Source of the DNA: Cellvibrionales bacterium
GTDB taxonomy: Bacteria > Pseudomonadota > Gammaproteobacteria > Pseudomonadales > UBA7434
Length of the DNA: 22,443 bases
Assembly (NCBI GenBank): GCA_018668095.1
Contig: JABIQF010000250.1
Location: 1-22,443 of the forward strand
Direction: 5' to 3'
The translations under genes were made by a program, and so were the position numbers. The notes beneath the pieces were generated by a model. The model did no database searches, was not told the origin of the DNA, and saw nothing but the letters and a program-made list of their open reading frames with translations. Below, one piece after another: positions 7,000 through 16,714 of this stretch. How positions within the stretch are numbered: position 1 is the first letter of the stretch; the number at the start of each line of letters is the position of its first letter.

Positions 7000-9921
7000 C
7001 TAGCGATAGTAAATAATTTGCTGCTTATTATTAGCGTCAAAGGCCTGAATCGGAGCCTGACCAGTCCTTGAAGCAGTAACTTCAACCTCTAAAGACGCCG
7101 AACTCACTGAATCAGTTAACTGTATTAATGAAGCCTCTTGGGACGATAATAGCGCTCGCACAAAAGCCAGCCAATCATCATAAGTCATATCATCAACAAT
7201 AACGGCCAAGCGCTCTCGACGATCAAATGCTTCGTCGGCCAAGACTAAGCTGCCCCAGAAGCGTCGACTGCGATCACTGAGATTCTGATCAGCCTCACGC
7301 AACTGGGTCGATAACGCCTGTCGATGACGCTTAAACTCTTCAATATCGACACCGTGCTCAAGCACACCCTCTATAAAACCATTAAGTGCCGCAAGAATTT
7401 CTTGCTCATTGCTTGAGGGCGATTGAACCTGAAAAGCGATGCCTGGCAATTTATTGCGATTAAACGCGCTAGCGCCAACCACATAACCCAGCTGCTGCTC
7501 GGTTCGCAGTTGATTAAACAATTGAGGGTGCAGCACACTCACTGTTAACTGGCTCAATGCAGCACTGCTTAAACTCTCATCCGGCGCTTGAAAGTACCAT
7601 AAGACTGCAGCATCACTATGATTCAATGGCTGCCTTTGTTGCTGACGACCCAATGGCAGCTTAACCACACCCACATGCAAGCGCTGCTCGGTTAAATCGC
7701 AGCCGCAACTCGGCAAGGCAGCCAACAAATCCGTCAAGGCTTTAACCGTATTGTCATCAACATTGCCGTGAAGCATGCCATCGGTATAAATACTCGGCCA
7801 CAGTGCATCAACATGATCTTGTAAATCGGCGATTGTCACATCCGCCAAGGCTTCCATTAGCTCGACTTCACTCCAACTATTCTCGTATAACGCTTGCTGC
7901 ATCGTCGAAGATAAACGTCGGTACGGCGTGCTCTCTCTATTTAATTGCCACGCGCGCATCAACTCCACTTTAATACTGTCAAAACGATCAGGATGAATAT
8001 CAATTGATGTTAACGTCGGCAACACTTTTTCAGCCAAATCAATAAGGCCATCGTTATAGCCGCCCAAACTCAATGTAAAGCCGCGACGCTGAGAATAAAA
8101 CCGCACATTCATACCCGCCAAATAAGCAGGATATAAATACTCATTTAACTGCTCATTCACGATACTGGCATACAGCTGCGATAAAGCCGCAGTTCGACTC
8201 GACTGCCTTGATGATGCCGTTAGAAAAGAAAATAAAGCATCCGCTTTAGGGACTTCAAAAGTATCATCAGTTTTTACCCACAAACGCAGACCCGCTTGCT
8301 CAACCAATAAAGTGGGCACATCACTTTCAATCGCCGCAGATAACAATTCAAAATCTTGGGCAATAAAGGTATTCGCATCCGGCAAAGTCAAAGACTGACT
8401 AGCCAGCGTGCTATTTAAATCGCCCTGCCATTTTTCTAACCACGATTGGGGTACTTTAGTCACTGAATAAGGTGCAGCAAACCATGGACTGATGTTCTTC
8501 GATTTAATATTTTCAGAAAGGTGTTTCGCAAAGTCTTTCGAAATCAGAGTAAGCAATACATTATCAGGCGTCATACGCGCCAAACGATCTGCAATTAATT
8601 CAGGACGGTACTCACTGTAATCGTAATCGCCAGAAATAACTTCAGCCGGCGGATAAAAATGAAGATTAGCCGCGGCACCCATTGCCGCCGACATCACCGG
8701 CGGCCGTTGATAAAAACGAAAAGCCATATCGGCAAGCTGACGCTGCTCAATAAATAATGCACGACTTAATTGAGGGTTCTGCTTATGCTGCCCGCCTAAA
8801 TATTGGATAGCGAAAAAAACTTCACTGGTAACCTGTTGAAATTCTTCAACACCTTTTTCCGTTAAAGCAATATTTATTTGAAACGTAGCACCACCAGTAT
8901 AATTTAATCCAACACCCGTCGCCAAACCTTCAGCCCATCCAGCCGCTTTTAAGAGCGATAGCAAACTCCCCTTACCTTCATGTCCGAGGATATTGCCAAT
9001 ATAACTTAAGGGCTTAGTGCGAAAATCATTGGATAAATCAGGCATTGGAAATGTTAAACGTAACTGCCGTATAGGCTTTTCAGCCTGCACAGTCAGTAGT
9101 AATGGCAGCGTGCTGTGAGTAGTCGTCAACAAGGGCTCATCAATAGCTTCTGTTAACGAACCATTATTAGGAATAGATACAAAGCGATGCAGCACCATAC
9201 GCTTCAGCTCGGGTAAAGAATAATTACCCACAACCACTAAAGTCATTCGACTGGCAGAGTAATAACGCTGATAAAAATCCAGCATATCTTCTCTTATTGA
9301 TGGCAACGACAAGGTATCCAAGCTACCCACTGAAAATTGACGATACGGATGTTCAGGATTAATGAGTTGTCGCGTCGCATCAAGAATACGTCTATTTTCA
9401 TCTTTAATTCTGGCACGGTATTCAGATTCCACAGCATTCATTTCACGCTGTACATAAGCAGCATCAAACAATGGCGAAACAAAAAAATCAGAAAAACGAT
9501 CTAACGCAGGCGCAAGAGAGGCATTATCAATATCAAAATAATAGTTGGTATGCTCAAAGCTGGTATAGGCATTATGGCTGCCACCATTCTCACTAATAAA
9601 TTTTTGATAGCCATCGGCATCAGGGTATTTTTTAGTGCCTAAAAATAACATGTGTTCAAGAAAATGAGCCAAGCCTTGTCGAGTTGCAGGATCATAGCGA
9701 GAGCCGACATGCACATCTAATGACGCAGCTGCTTTTTCAGCATCGGCATCCGAAATCAATAACACTTTAAGTTGATTATCCAGCGTAAAATATTGATAAC
9801 GTCGAGCGTCATCAGGGCTTTGACGCACTGTATTTTCTGCAATACCAGCGGCATCACCCATGAGTAAATATGTTGGTGAACAAGCCATTAAACTGAGCGA
9901 AAATAAAGCAGATAGCAGCAA
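7000..9921 (-). CDS. M16 family (pitrilysin/insulinase-type) metalloprotease, putative lipoprotein
   Basis: This is a 973-residue single-chain M16A zinc protease. The inverted zinc motif HFLEH (H86, E89, H90) is followed by E167 in NAVESEY, the third metal ligand of pitrilysins, and by a GSHNAYT motif after the active site. The C-terminal half has the second M16 core and the LGYVVGASAF motif seen in protease III relatives. The N-terminus is a lipoprotein signal with an LMAC lipobox (C14), so the enzyme is probably tethered to the periplasmic face of a membrane and degrades peptides. The only conventional start is TTG at 9921, which leaves no positive charge before the hydrophobic core. An in-frame ATT at 9963-9961 with AGGA 9 nt upstream would add a Lys/Arg-rich N-region. 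E. coli ptrA is a relative, but that protein is not a lipoprotein. Confidence 0.93.
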   Translation of the reverse strand: MLLSALFSLSLMACSPTYLLMGDAAGIAENTVRQSPDDARRYQYFTLDNQLKVLLISDADAEKAAASLDVHVGSRYDPATRQGLAHFLEHMLFLGTKKYPDADGYQKFISENGGSHNAYTSFEHTNYYFDIDNASLAPALDRFSDFFVSPLFDAAYVQREMNAVESEYRARIKDENRRILDATRQLINPEHPYRQFSVGSLDTLSLPSIREDMLDFYQRYYSASRMTLVVVGNYSLPELKRMVLHRFVSIPNNGSLTEAIDEPLLTTTHSTLPLLLTVQAEKPIRQLRLTFPMPDLSNDFRTKPLSYIGNILGHEGKGSLLSLLKAAGWAEGLATGVGLNYTGGATFQINIALTEKGVEEFQQVTSEVFFAIQYLGGQHKQNPQLSRALFIEQRQLADMAFRFYQRPPVMSAAMGAAANLHFYPPAEVISGDYDYSEYRPELIADRLARMTPDNVLLTLISKDFAKHLSENIKSKNISPWFAAPYSVTKVPQSWLEKWQGDLNSTLASQSLTLPDANTFIAQDFELLSAAIESDVPTLLVEQAGLRLWVKTDDTFEVPKADALFSFLTASSRQSSRTAALSQLYASIVNEQLNEYLYPAYLAGMNVRFYSQRRGFTLSLGGYNDGLIDLAEKVLPTLTSIDIHPDRFDSIKVELMRAWQLNRESTPYRRLSSTMQQALYENSWSEVELMEALADVTIADLQDHVDALWPSIYTDGMLHGNVDDNTVKALTDLLAALPSCGCDLTEQRLHVGVVKLPLGRQQQRQPLNHSDAAVLWYFQAPDESLSSAALSQLTVSVLHPQLFNQLRTEQQLGYVVGASAFNRNKLPGIAFQVQSPSSNEQEILAALNGFIEGVLEHGVDIEEFKRHRQALSTQLREADQNLSDRSRRFWGSLVLADEAFDRRERLAVIVDDMTYDDWLAFVRALLSSQEASLIQLTDSVSSASLEVEVTASRTGQAPIQAFDANNKQQIIYYR

Positions 9922-10057
9922 ACGGCAAATCTTAGAAAATTTTGCCTTATATAATTTATTAATGAGTAAGGTTCCTATTGATAAAATCGATACAAGCTAT
10001 CTATGAAGAAAGAAGCTAAAAAAAACGTAAACCGACACTAACAAAATGGATGTTATA

Positions 10058-10081
10058 GAACTGAAGCTTAGGCTTCAGTTC
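10058..10081. terminator. Perfect hairpin spanning the perM stop codon
   Basis: GAACTGAAGC-TTAG-GCTTCAGTTC has a perfect 10-bp stem and a 4-nt loop. On the minus strand the perM TAA stop falls in the loop region. It is not followed by a T-run, so it may protect the mRNA 3' end or act as a weak terminator before the protease gene. Confidence 0.45.
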
Positions 10082-11171
10082 CTGATTTTATTTCATCTGC
10101 CGCTTCACTCAGCGTTAATTCATCACGAATATTTGGCCAAGCATTAAGAACCGCTTTAATCAGTGTCGCTAATGGAATAGCAAAGAACACACCCCATAAT
10201 CCCCACACACCACCAAAAAATAATATCGCTAACAAAATAGCAACGGGGTGAAGATTAACGGCCTCAGAAAATAATAATGGCACCAAGGCATTACCATCCA
10301 AGCCTTGAATAATAAAATACACCACCATTAGCCAAACAAAATCGCCGCCGAAGCCCCACTGTAATAGCGCAACCAAGAGCACTGGCAGCGTTACCAAAAA
10401 AGCACCTATATAAGGAATGATGACCGACAAGCCTACCAATATTGCTAATAACGCAGCATAATTAAGATTAAACCAAGCAAAAACGATGTAAGAGGCAACG
10501 CCAATAATAAACATCTCAATGGCTTTACCACGCACATAATTAGCCATCTGGTCATTCATCTCAATCCAAATGCGCGTAAGCAATGGACGCTTACGTGGCA
10601 ACATGCCACCAAACCAATTCAACAATAAGCTTTTATCTTTCAAAAAGAAAAAAACCAAAACTGGAACCAGTACTAAATAAACCAGAAAGCTAAACAAGTT
10701 AGGGATTTTTGAAACCGAAAAAGATAATACTGACTGACCAAAACCGCCTAGCTCTCGGTTCAGAAGTTCTGTCCATTCCTGAACTTGCGCCTGCGTTATA
10801 AAAGTGGGATAAAGCTCTGGTAAGAGAATTAATTTTTCTTGAAGAAGAGCAATTAAACTCGGCAATTCTTGGACCAAATTAGAAAGCTGATCCAAGGCCA
10901 GTGGCATTAAAACAATTAACCCCACGACTAAAGACATGACCAGTATCGCCGAACTCATTGAGACGGCCACAAGATGCGGCAAACGGAAGCGCTCAAGCTG
11001 AGCGACAACCCCTTGTAATAAAAAAGCCAAAACTAGGGCTGCAATTACCGGTGATAAAATGCCACCAAGGCCAACAATAATGCCGCCGGCTGCAACTAAA
11101 ATAAGCAGTAAAATAATCGCTTCTTCGTCATGAAAGTTACGGTCGTACCACTTTTTTAATACGTTTAACAT
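10068..11171 (-). CDS. perM: AI-2E family transporter / PerM-like permease (UPF0118)
   Basis: This 367-residue inner-membrane protein has about seven to eight hydrophobic segments. One or two lie at the N-terminus, a less hydrophobic part spans about 80-140, and a conserved C-terminal membrane block contains VGLSVIIPYIGAF and HPVAILLAILFFGGVWG. These are the hallmarks of the AI-2E/PerM family. The family includes TqsA (autoinducer-2 export) and Na+/H+-type transporters, so the substrate here is unknown. It lies divergently next to bepA across 216 bp, the same pairing as perM and bepA (yfgC) in E. coli, which supports the PerM name. A hairpin sits over the stop codon, and the M16 lipoprotein gene follows 146 bp downstream on the same strand. 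Confidence 0.9.
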   Translation of the reverse strand: MLNVLKKWYDRNFHDEEAIILLLILVAAGGIIVGLGGILSPVIAALVLAFLLQGVVAQLERFRLPHLVAVSMSSAILVMSLVVGLIVLMPLALDQLSNLVQELPSLIALLQEKLILLPELYPTFITQAQVQEWTELLNRELGGFGQSVLSFSVSKIPNLFSFLVYLVLVPVLVFFFLKDKSLLLNWFGGMLPRKRPLLTRIWIEMNDQMANYVRGKAIEMFIIGVASYIVFAWFNLNYAALLAILVGLSVIIPYIGAFLVTLPVLLVALLQWGFGGDFVWLMVVYFIIQGLDGNALVPLLFSEAVNLHPVAILLAILFFGGVWGLWGVFFAIPLATLIKAVLNAWPNIRDELTLSEAADEIKSGTEA

Positions 11172-11387
11172 AAATTACGAGTGCCCATTGAATACGATAA
11201 TATGGATGCGGACAAGAAAGTTAACACTGGAACTTTGCAACCGCAAGATGATCCATTGAATTACTGCTTATAAAAGCCATGATTGCGTTAAACTTAGATC
11301 TTGCCTATGAATGCTGTCACTGTCACTACCCAATAGCCAGTAAATACTGCATTATTCGAACGACAGAGCTAACAAAACACACTGAAT

Positions 11388-12929
11388 ATGAATCATCTGT
11401 TTAATATCCACTCAAGCACATCTAAAGGGTTAATTGCACTAGTAATTAGCTTGTTGCTAAGCATCCCATCTTTGGCCAATAGCTCCGCTGAACCCCTGCC
11501 TGAACTGGGCGACAGCGCTGCAGGCTTAATGGCACCAGCTCAAGAGCAATCGCTAGGCCAAGCATGGCTGCGCTCATTTAGAGCCAGTGTCCCACTAGAA
11601 AGCGACCCACTTGTGTTTGAATACATAGAAAACCTGCTTTTTAAACTCACGAGCTATAGCAATATAGAAGATAAGAATCTCGACTTAGTCATTGTTAGCA
11701 ACCCAACCATTAACGCCTTTGCCGTTCCTGGTGGCATTATCGGCGTCAATACAGGTTTACTGCTTTACGCTGAGTCTGAAGCACAACTGGCTTCGGTACT
11801 CTCACATGAATTGGCGCATTTATCTCAACGCCACTTTGCTCGCAGTGTTGAAGCCTCACAACGAACCAACTTTACGACGCTGGCAGGATTACTCGCCGGT
11901 ATCGTTTTAGCCGCAGCAAGCGAGGGAGATGCCGCATCTGCCGCCATTATGGCCTCGCAAGCTGCCGCTCTTGATTCGCAATTACGTTATAGCCGCCTGC
12001 ATGAAAAAGAAGCCGACCGGCTAGGTATGAAGACATTGGTTGATGCAGGTTACCCAGCAGAATCCGCCGCACTGATGTTTAAGCAAATGCTTAACGCATC
12101 AAGACTGTATGGCAAAAGAATGCCTGAGTTTTTATTAACGCACCCTGTTACTGAATCACGTATTGCTGACGCCAGTAATCGCGCCAGACAATTCCCAACA
12201 ACAGCAGCCACTCCTAGTCTTGATTATTTACTTATCAAGACGCGTATCACTGCACTGGGAAAAGTGCCTGGTAAAGAATCGGCCGAAGCATCAGCAAAAG
12301 AACATATCAAACAATTTAGCTTAGCCTTAAAGAAACTCTCAGCACCCGAACCCAGCAGCCCAACACATATTAATGTGCCTGCCGAATTAGCACGCAGCGC
12401 AGCTAATTATGGTTTAGCACTTTCCTATTTAGAAAATCGACAATGGCGTGAAGCACGTAAGACATTAGCACCGCTTCTAAAACAAGCACCTCATAAACTC
12501 GCATATTTATTGTTGGATATTGATATCGATATTGAAGCGGGCGATAGTCAGCGCGCCGAAGAACGGCTACATGAATTGAATGCCACCATGCCAAACAACT
12601 ACGCTATTAGCATGGCGCTTGCCCAAACGATGTTAAGCAATACAGACTATAAAGGCGCGCAAAAAGTTCTGGAGGCGCTCACTAAAACGCGCCCCACTCA
12701 GGCTGATGTTTGGTATTTAATGTCAGAAACACATGGACTTGCAGGTGATATTTTGCAGTTACATCAAGCGAGAGCAGAGTTCTTTTTACTGCGCGGTAAC
12801 TTTTCACAAGCACGACAGCACTTAAAAACCGCACTGCATTTCAGTAAAAATAACTATCAAATAGCAGCGCGAATAAAAGAGCGCATTAGACATGTAAACG
12901 CTTTACAGAAAACGACTGAAAACCTCTAA
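11388..12929 (+). CDS. bepA: BepA-type periplasmic M48 metalloprotease/chaperone with TPR domain
   Basis: BepA (YfgC) assists LptD assembly and degrades stalled outer-membrane proteins together with the BAM complex. This protein has 513 residues (E. coli 487). A signal peptide covers about 1-30, with cleavage probably after SLA. The zinc motif HELAH (H140, E141, H144) is followed by the third ligand E208 in EKEADR. H252 in LLTHPVTESR corresponds to the switch histidine of E. coli BepA. The C-terminal half (about 330-500) is a TPR solenoid. The ATG at 11388 has only a weak ribosome site, but the signal peptide fits this start. It is divergent from perM and convergent with nadA, with 12 bp between the stop codons. 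Confidence 0.95.
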   Translation: MNHLFNIHSSTSKGLIALVISLLLSIPSLANSSAEPLPELGDSAAGLMAPAQEQSLGQAWLRSFRASVPLESDPLVFEYIENLLFKLTSYSNIEDKNLDLVIVSNPTINAFAVPGGIIGVNTGLLLYAESEAQLASVLSHELAHLSQRHFARSVEASQRTNFTTLAGLLAGIVLAAASEGDAASAAIMASQAAALDSQLRYSRLHEKEADRLGMKTLVDAGYPAESAALMFKQMLNASRLYGKRMPEFLLTHPVTESRIADASNRARQFPTTAATPSLDYLLIKTRITALGKVPGKESAEASAKEHIKQFSLALKKLSAPEPSSPTHINVPAELARSAANYGLALSYLENRQWREARKTLAPLLKQAPHKLAYLLLDIDIDIEAGDSQRAEERLHELNATMPNNYAISMALAQTMLSNTDYKGAQKVLEALTKTRPTQADVWYLMSETHGLAGDILQLHQARAEFFLLRGNFSQARQHLKTALHFSKNNYQIAARIKERIRHVNALQKTTENL

Positions 12930-12941
12930 ACACGCTTATAC

Positions 12942-14054
12942 TTAAGCACCTGCTTTTACAAAATCCAACATGCGCTGCAAGGGTAGCAATGCGCGCGCGG
13001 CAAGCTCATCTGCAACAAAAACTTCATTGGTTTTTAACTCTAGACTACTCGCAAGGTTATCTAAATCATTCATTGCCATCCAAGGGCAGTTAGCACAGCT
13101 TTTACATGTCGCCCCCGCTCCGCCAGTGGGTGCAATCAAAAACTGCTTATTAGGCACTAACTGCGTGAGCTTATAAAAAATACCTTGATCCGTAGCCACA
13201 ATAAATTGCTCATGAGGTAATTCGGCAGCCGCTTGAATAATTTGCGTAGTTGACCCAACTCTATCGGCCAAGGCCAATACCGAAGCCGGCGATTCTGGAT
13301 GCGCAAGTACGGCAGCGTTAGGGTAAACCGCTTTCAAATCAAGAATACCTTTCGCTTTGAATTCATCATGCACAATACAGGCGCTATCCCATAACAACAT
13401 ATCGGCACCGGTATGCTGTTGCACGTAGGCACCTAAATGTTTATCGGGCGCCCAAATAATTTTCTCACCTTGGCCATCAAGATAATCAACAACATCTAAG
13501 GCAATACTTGAAGTGACAACCCAATCGGCGCGCGCTTTAACGGCTGCCGATGTATTGGCATACACCACAACAGTACGGTCGGGATGCTGATCACAAAAAG
13601 CTGAAAATTCTTCAACCGGGCAACCTAAATCTAATGAACAAGTGGCCTCTAAGGTGGGCATAAATACGCGTTTTTCAGGGCTTAAAATTTTAGCCGTTTC
13701 GCCCATAAACTTAACGCCGGCAACAATCAAGGTTTCTGCTTTATGCGCCGCGCCAAATCGTGCCATTTCTAATGAATCAGAAACAATACCACCGGTCATT
13801 TCAGCTAATTTTTGAATAGCCGGATCGGTATAATAATGCGCGACAATGGCGGCATTCTCTTTTTCTAACAATGCAGCAATTCGCTCAGCAGCAATATTAA
13901 ACTCAGCTTCGGTATAGCTCGGCAAGTTAGGCTCATAAATATGTCGCTTTACAATATCTTCAGCGCTACCACTGTAAGCACTGGTAGCTATTGCATCAGA
14001 TGAGGCAGTATCCGATTTGTGGGAATCAGCGTTGTGAGAATGTTGATCTGTCAT
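12942..14054 (-). CDS. nadA: Quinolinate synthase NadA
   Basis: NadA condenses iminoaspartate with dihydroxyacetone phosphate to quinolinate in de novo NAD synthesis, using a [4Fe-4S] cluster. The 370-residue protein has the three expected cluster regions: C139 in EATCSLDLGCP, C226 in WDSACIVHDEF, and the CKSCANC motif (C317, C320, C323). The AHYYTDPAIQ and GGIVSDSLEMA stretches are typical of the long (E. coli-like) NadA class. The first 30 or so residues are a low-complexity His/Ser/Asp-rich extension before the conserved part begins. The start is ATG at 14054 with AAAGA about 10 nt upstream. The protein acts in the cytoplasm. No nadB or nadC is adjacent, and the multihaem cytochrome gene lies 131 bp upstream on the same strand. 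Confidence 0.97.
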   Translation of the reverse strand: MTDQHSHNADSHKSDTASSDAIATSAYSGSAEDIVKRHIYEPNLPSYTEAEFNIAAERIAALLEKENAAIVAHYYTDPAIQKLAEMTGGIVSDSLEMARFGAAHKAETLIVAGVKFMGETAKILSPEKRVFMPTLEATCSLDLGCPVEEFSAFCDQHPDRTVVVYANTSAAVKARADWVVTSSIALDVVDYLDGQGEKIIWAPDKHLGAYVQQHTGADMLLWDSACIVHDEFKAKGILDLKAVYPNAAVLAHPESPASVLALADRVGSTTQIIQAAAELPHEQFIVATDQGIFYKLTQLVPNKQFLIAPTGGAGATCKSCANCPWMAMNDLDNLASSLELKTNEVFVADELAARALLPLQRMLDFVKAGA

Positions 14055-14185
14055 GATGGGTATCTTTACTGAAATAGTCGTCGACGAAAAATTGAATGTA
14101 AATTACTGGGTGCACTTAGCATGGTGCGCCTATGTTGTCATAAGCGCATTGTAACACAGAGATTTCTAACAGCGCCAAAGACAAC

Positions 14186-16714
14186 CTAGGGCTGCCACTG
14201 CCCTAATAGCGCAGTTAGCTGCTCATTATTCTGCGTTAATGCTGATTGTCTTAATAGCTCTAAAGCTTTACTACGCTCGCCCAATGCATCAAGCATCAAC
14301 AAAGAAGCATAAAAGTAATCAGTATTCGCCGGCGACAACTGTACGGCATTATCTAATGGCACTATCGCTTTTGAATAATTCTTAGCCCGCGCATAAAGCA
14401 AACCCAATGCGTATTCAACCGATGCCTGCTGCTGTAAAGCGAAGGCGTAAATATCGCCCGGATCATTAATCGCCTGTCGAGCATTTTCAGCGGTAACCGC
14501 AATAGCCTTAAGTAATAATGGCTCTGCTTTATTATCAGCTTGCTGTAAGCGATAAATATCGGCCAAATTAACTAATGCCGGCACATAGGATGGTACTAAC
14601 TGCAATGCTCTTTGGTAAGCAATAACCACTGCATCCCAATTCTTCATTTGCCGATTGATATCAGCTAATGTCATCTGCGAACCGAGTAAATCACCATGAT
14701 ACTCATAGGCCTCAATAAACTGTCTGACATTCTCTTTTAATAAGCGTTTATTTTTTCGATTATTTTGTTGAGAAATAAACTGAGGAGTAGCCAGTAAATC
14801 AGCTAGCGCGAGAGTTGCCGCAAAGCGAACAGATTTTATTGGGTCTTTTAAAAGCGGCATTAATAATTGCTGACGATGACTAATATCGAAGTTACGGATA
14901 ATGCTAATGGCGGCCAAACGGACTACAACATCATTGTCAGATAATCGTAACACCAAAGCGTCAAATGCTTGCTGATGGTTGATGGGCATAGAATCTAGCA
15001 GCATAGATTTTTTCATTGCCGGCGTTTTAGTAGATGCTAATAAGGTATAACGTTTATTTTCTAGCGCCGTTAACGCCGACATTAATTGAGTTGTATCCTC
15101 ATTATCAGTACTCGCTTGAGCCAGACGATTATTTAAACGAGAAAAAGCTAATAACCAATCAGCAAAATCCATCTCATCATTATCGAGAACCGGCGAAGCT
15201 GCACGCCATGCTTCAATTTTTTCTGCTGCCCAAACATCACTATTATTGTTATGGCAGTCGGTACACACATTAGGTGTATCTAATAATTGACTCAAAGCAG
15301 GAGAAGGTATTTGAAAACTATGATCACGCCTTGCATCTACACCCATATAGATACGCTCAGGCATATGACAACTCACACAACGTGCCGACTCACTCTCTAC
15401 AGGATGATGATGGTGCGACTCTACCGCAAACACATCGGCACGATGGCACTGCGCACAAACGCCATCATTTGAAGGCAGCGCTAACTGTTGCGCATCATAC
15501 CCCTTCACTAAACCACTATGCGCATCATGGCAATTCAAACACGTCACACCAGCATGAGACATCTTGCTCTGTAAGAATGAACCGTAAACAAAGTCTTCTT
15601 CTCGTATTTGTCCATCGGCAAAATACAAAGGTTCGCGCACACGCGTTGGCTCAAAGTTATTGAGCCAATTTGTTTGTGTGCTTTCATGAGATTGCGTACT
15701 GATAGGCTGACGTAAACTATGGCAGTTTGCGCAGCCATCAATAACAGGCATTGCCGTAGCGTCGTTATTGGATGTTAAGCGTCGCGCTATCGGTTCATCG
15801 TCTACAAATTGCCAATAATCTTCGGTCGCTAACTGCCGTACTAAACCTTTACTAACATATTCATTGTTTTCTTTATTGTCGGCCCATTGAAGATGCCTAC
15901 CAGCGGGACCATGACAAGATTCGCAACTGACTGCTGGCTCTGACCAAGTTGAACTGAACGCCGGGCTATTATGACTATCTGCATTATCAGTAACATTTAC
16001 CAGAGTGTTAGTTGCAAAAGCAGCGTTAGTTTCAAAATTCGTTGTATGGCAAGAAGCACATTGGCTGTTCCAGTTTTGAAAATATTGACGCCAATGCAAC
16101 GTCTTATCTGTCGCACTTGATGTTGATAAATCCATCCAGCGCTGGCCGCCCTGCTCTGCTTCTCTTGCATCCCAAGCCACGGCGAACACTTGATAATTAC
16201 CCGGATGTGTTTCCAAAATATATTGCTGTAAAGGAAAAACCCCAAGCGTATAAACCACAGGGTAAATATTTTCTAATACATCGGAGTTATCAGACGAATC
16301 CGATGACGACTCTTGCAAACGAATTTGATACTGCGTTTTATCGGCTATTTGCTGCTGCTCAAAAATCGCAATGCCATCGCTGTAGTTGAACGATACCGAC
16401 GAAAAATCACCGACGACAGAATCAACACTCGCAGGTGCAAAAGCTTTACTGTGATGGGATTGCTGCCAACCCTGATGTTGTGACTGGTGGCAACTTGTAC
16501 ATGTCTCACTGCCAACAAAATGGGCTGACTCAGTTATCTTATTTGTAGCAGCATGAGAGGGAGCTTGAGCATCAATAGTTTCTGTTTGCGCCGCAGTGAA
16601 CGACTCCGTCGCTGAGCTTTTATTACGCGGAAAAAATTGGCTCACGACCGCCATAGTAATAATCACAGTGAGCAAAACCGCTATAAGGATTAACGTGTGA
16701 TTACGCTTATTCAA
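14186..16714 (-). CDS. Membrane-anchored eight-haem cytochrome c with HEAT and TPR repeats
   Basis: The 842-residue protein starts with a short basic N-terminus and one hydrophobic segment (about 7-27) that should anchor it to the inner membrane with the rest in the periplasm. Eight CxxCH haem sites lie at about residues 71, 218, 264, 326, 392, 419, 446 and 486 (CTSCH, CASCH, CESCH, CANCH, CLNCH, CAQCH, CVSCH, CTDCH). A HEAT-like stretch follows at about 575-635, then TPR repeats to the C-terminus. The conserved block around residues 160-225 (LGVFPLQQYI, GQRWMDL, QNWNSQCASCH) belongs to a cytochrome c-554/TPR family that I recognise but that has no settled function. A role in electron transfer or reduction of a nitrogen or sulphur compound is inference only. 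It is divergent from hexR and upstream of nadA on the same strand. Confidence 0.92.
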   Translation of the reverse strand: MNKRNHTLILIAVLLTVIITMAVVSQFFPRNKSSATESFTAAQTETIDAQAPSHAATNKITESAHFVGSETCTSCHQSQHQGWQQSHHSKAFAPASVDSVVGDFSSVSFNYSDGIAIFEQQQIADKTQYQIRLQESSSDSSDNSDVLENIYPVVYTLGVFPLQQYILETHPGNYQVFAVAWDAREAEQGGQRWMDLSTSSATDKTLHWRQYFQNWNSQCASCHTTNFETNAAFATNTLVNVTDNADSHNSPAFSSTWSEPAVSCESCHGPAGRHLQWADNKENNEYVSKGLVRQLATEDYWQFVDDEPIARRLTSNNDATAMPVIDGCANCHSLRQPISTQSHESTQTNWLNNFEPTRVREPLYFADGQIREEDFVYGSFLQSKMSHAGVTCLNCHDAHSGLVKGYDAQQLALPSNDGVCAQCHRADVFAVESHHHHPVESESARCVSCHMPERIYMGVDARRDHSFQIPSPALSQLLDTPNVCTDCHNNNSDVWAAEKIEAWRAASPVLDNDEMDFADWLLAFSRLNNRLAQASTDNEDTTQLMSALTALENKRYTLLASTKTPAMKKSMLLDSMPINHQQAFDALVLRLSDNDVVVRLAAISIIRNFDISHRQQLLMPLLKDPIKSVRFAATLALADLLATPQFISQQNNRKNKRLLKENVRQFIEAYEYHGDLLGSQMTLADINRQMKNWDAVVIAYQRALQLVPSYVPALVNLADIYRLQQADNKAEPLLLKAIAVTAENARQAINDPGDIYAFALQQQASVEYALGLLYARAKNYSKAIVPLDNAVQLSPANTDYFYASLLMLDALGERSKALELLRQSALTQNNEQLTALLGQWQP

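Noticed and set aside
15274..15663. 129-codon plus-strand frame rich in His
   Set aside because: It is antisense to the haem-binding part of the cytochrome gene; the histidine-rich reading is an artefact of the opposite strand.
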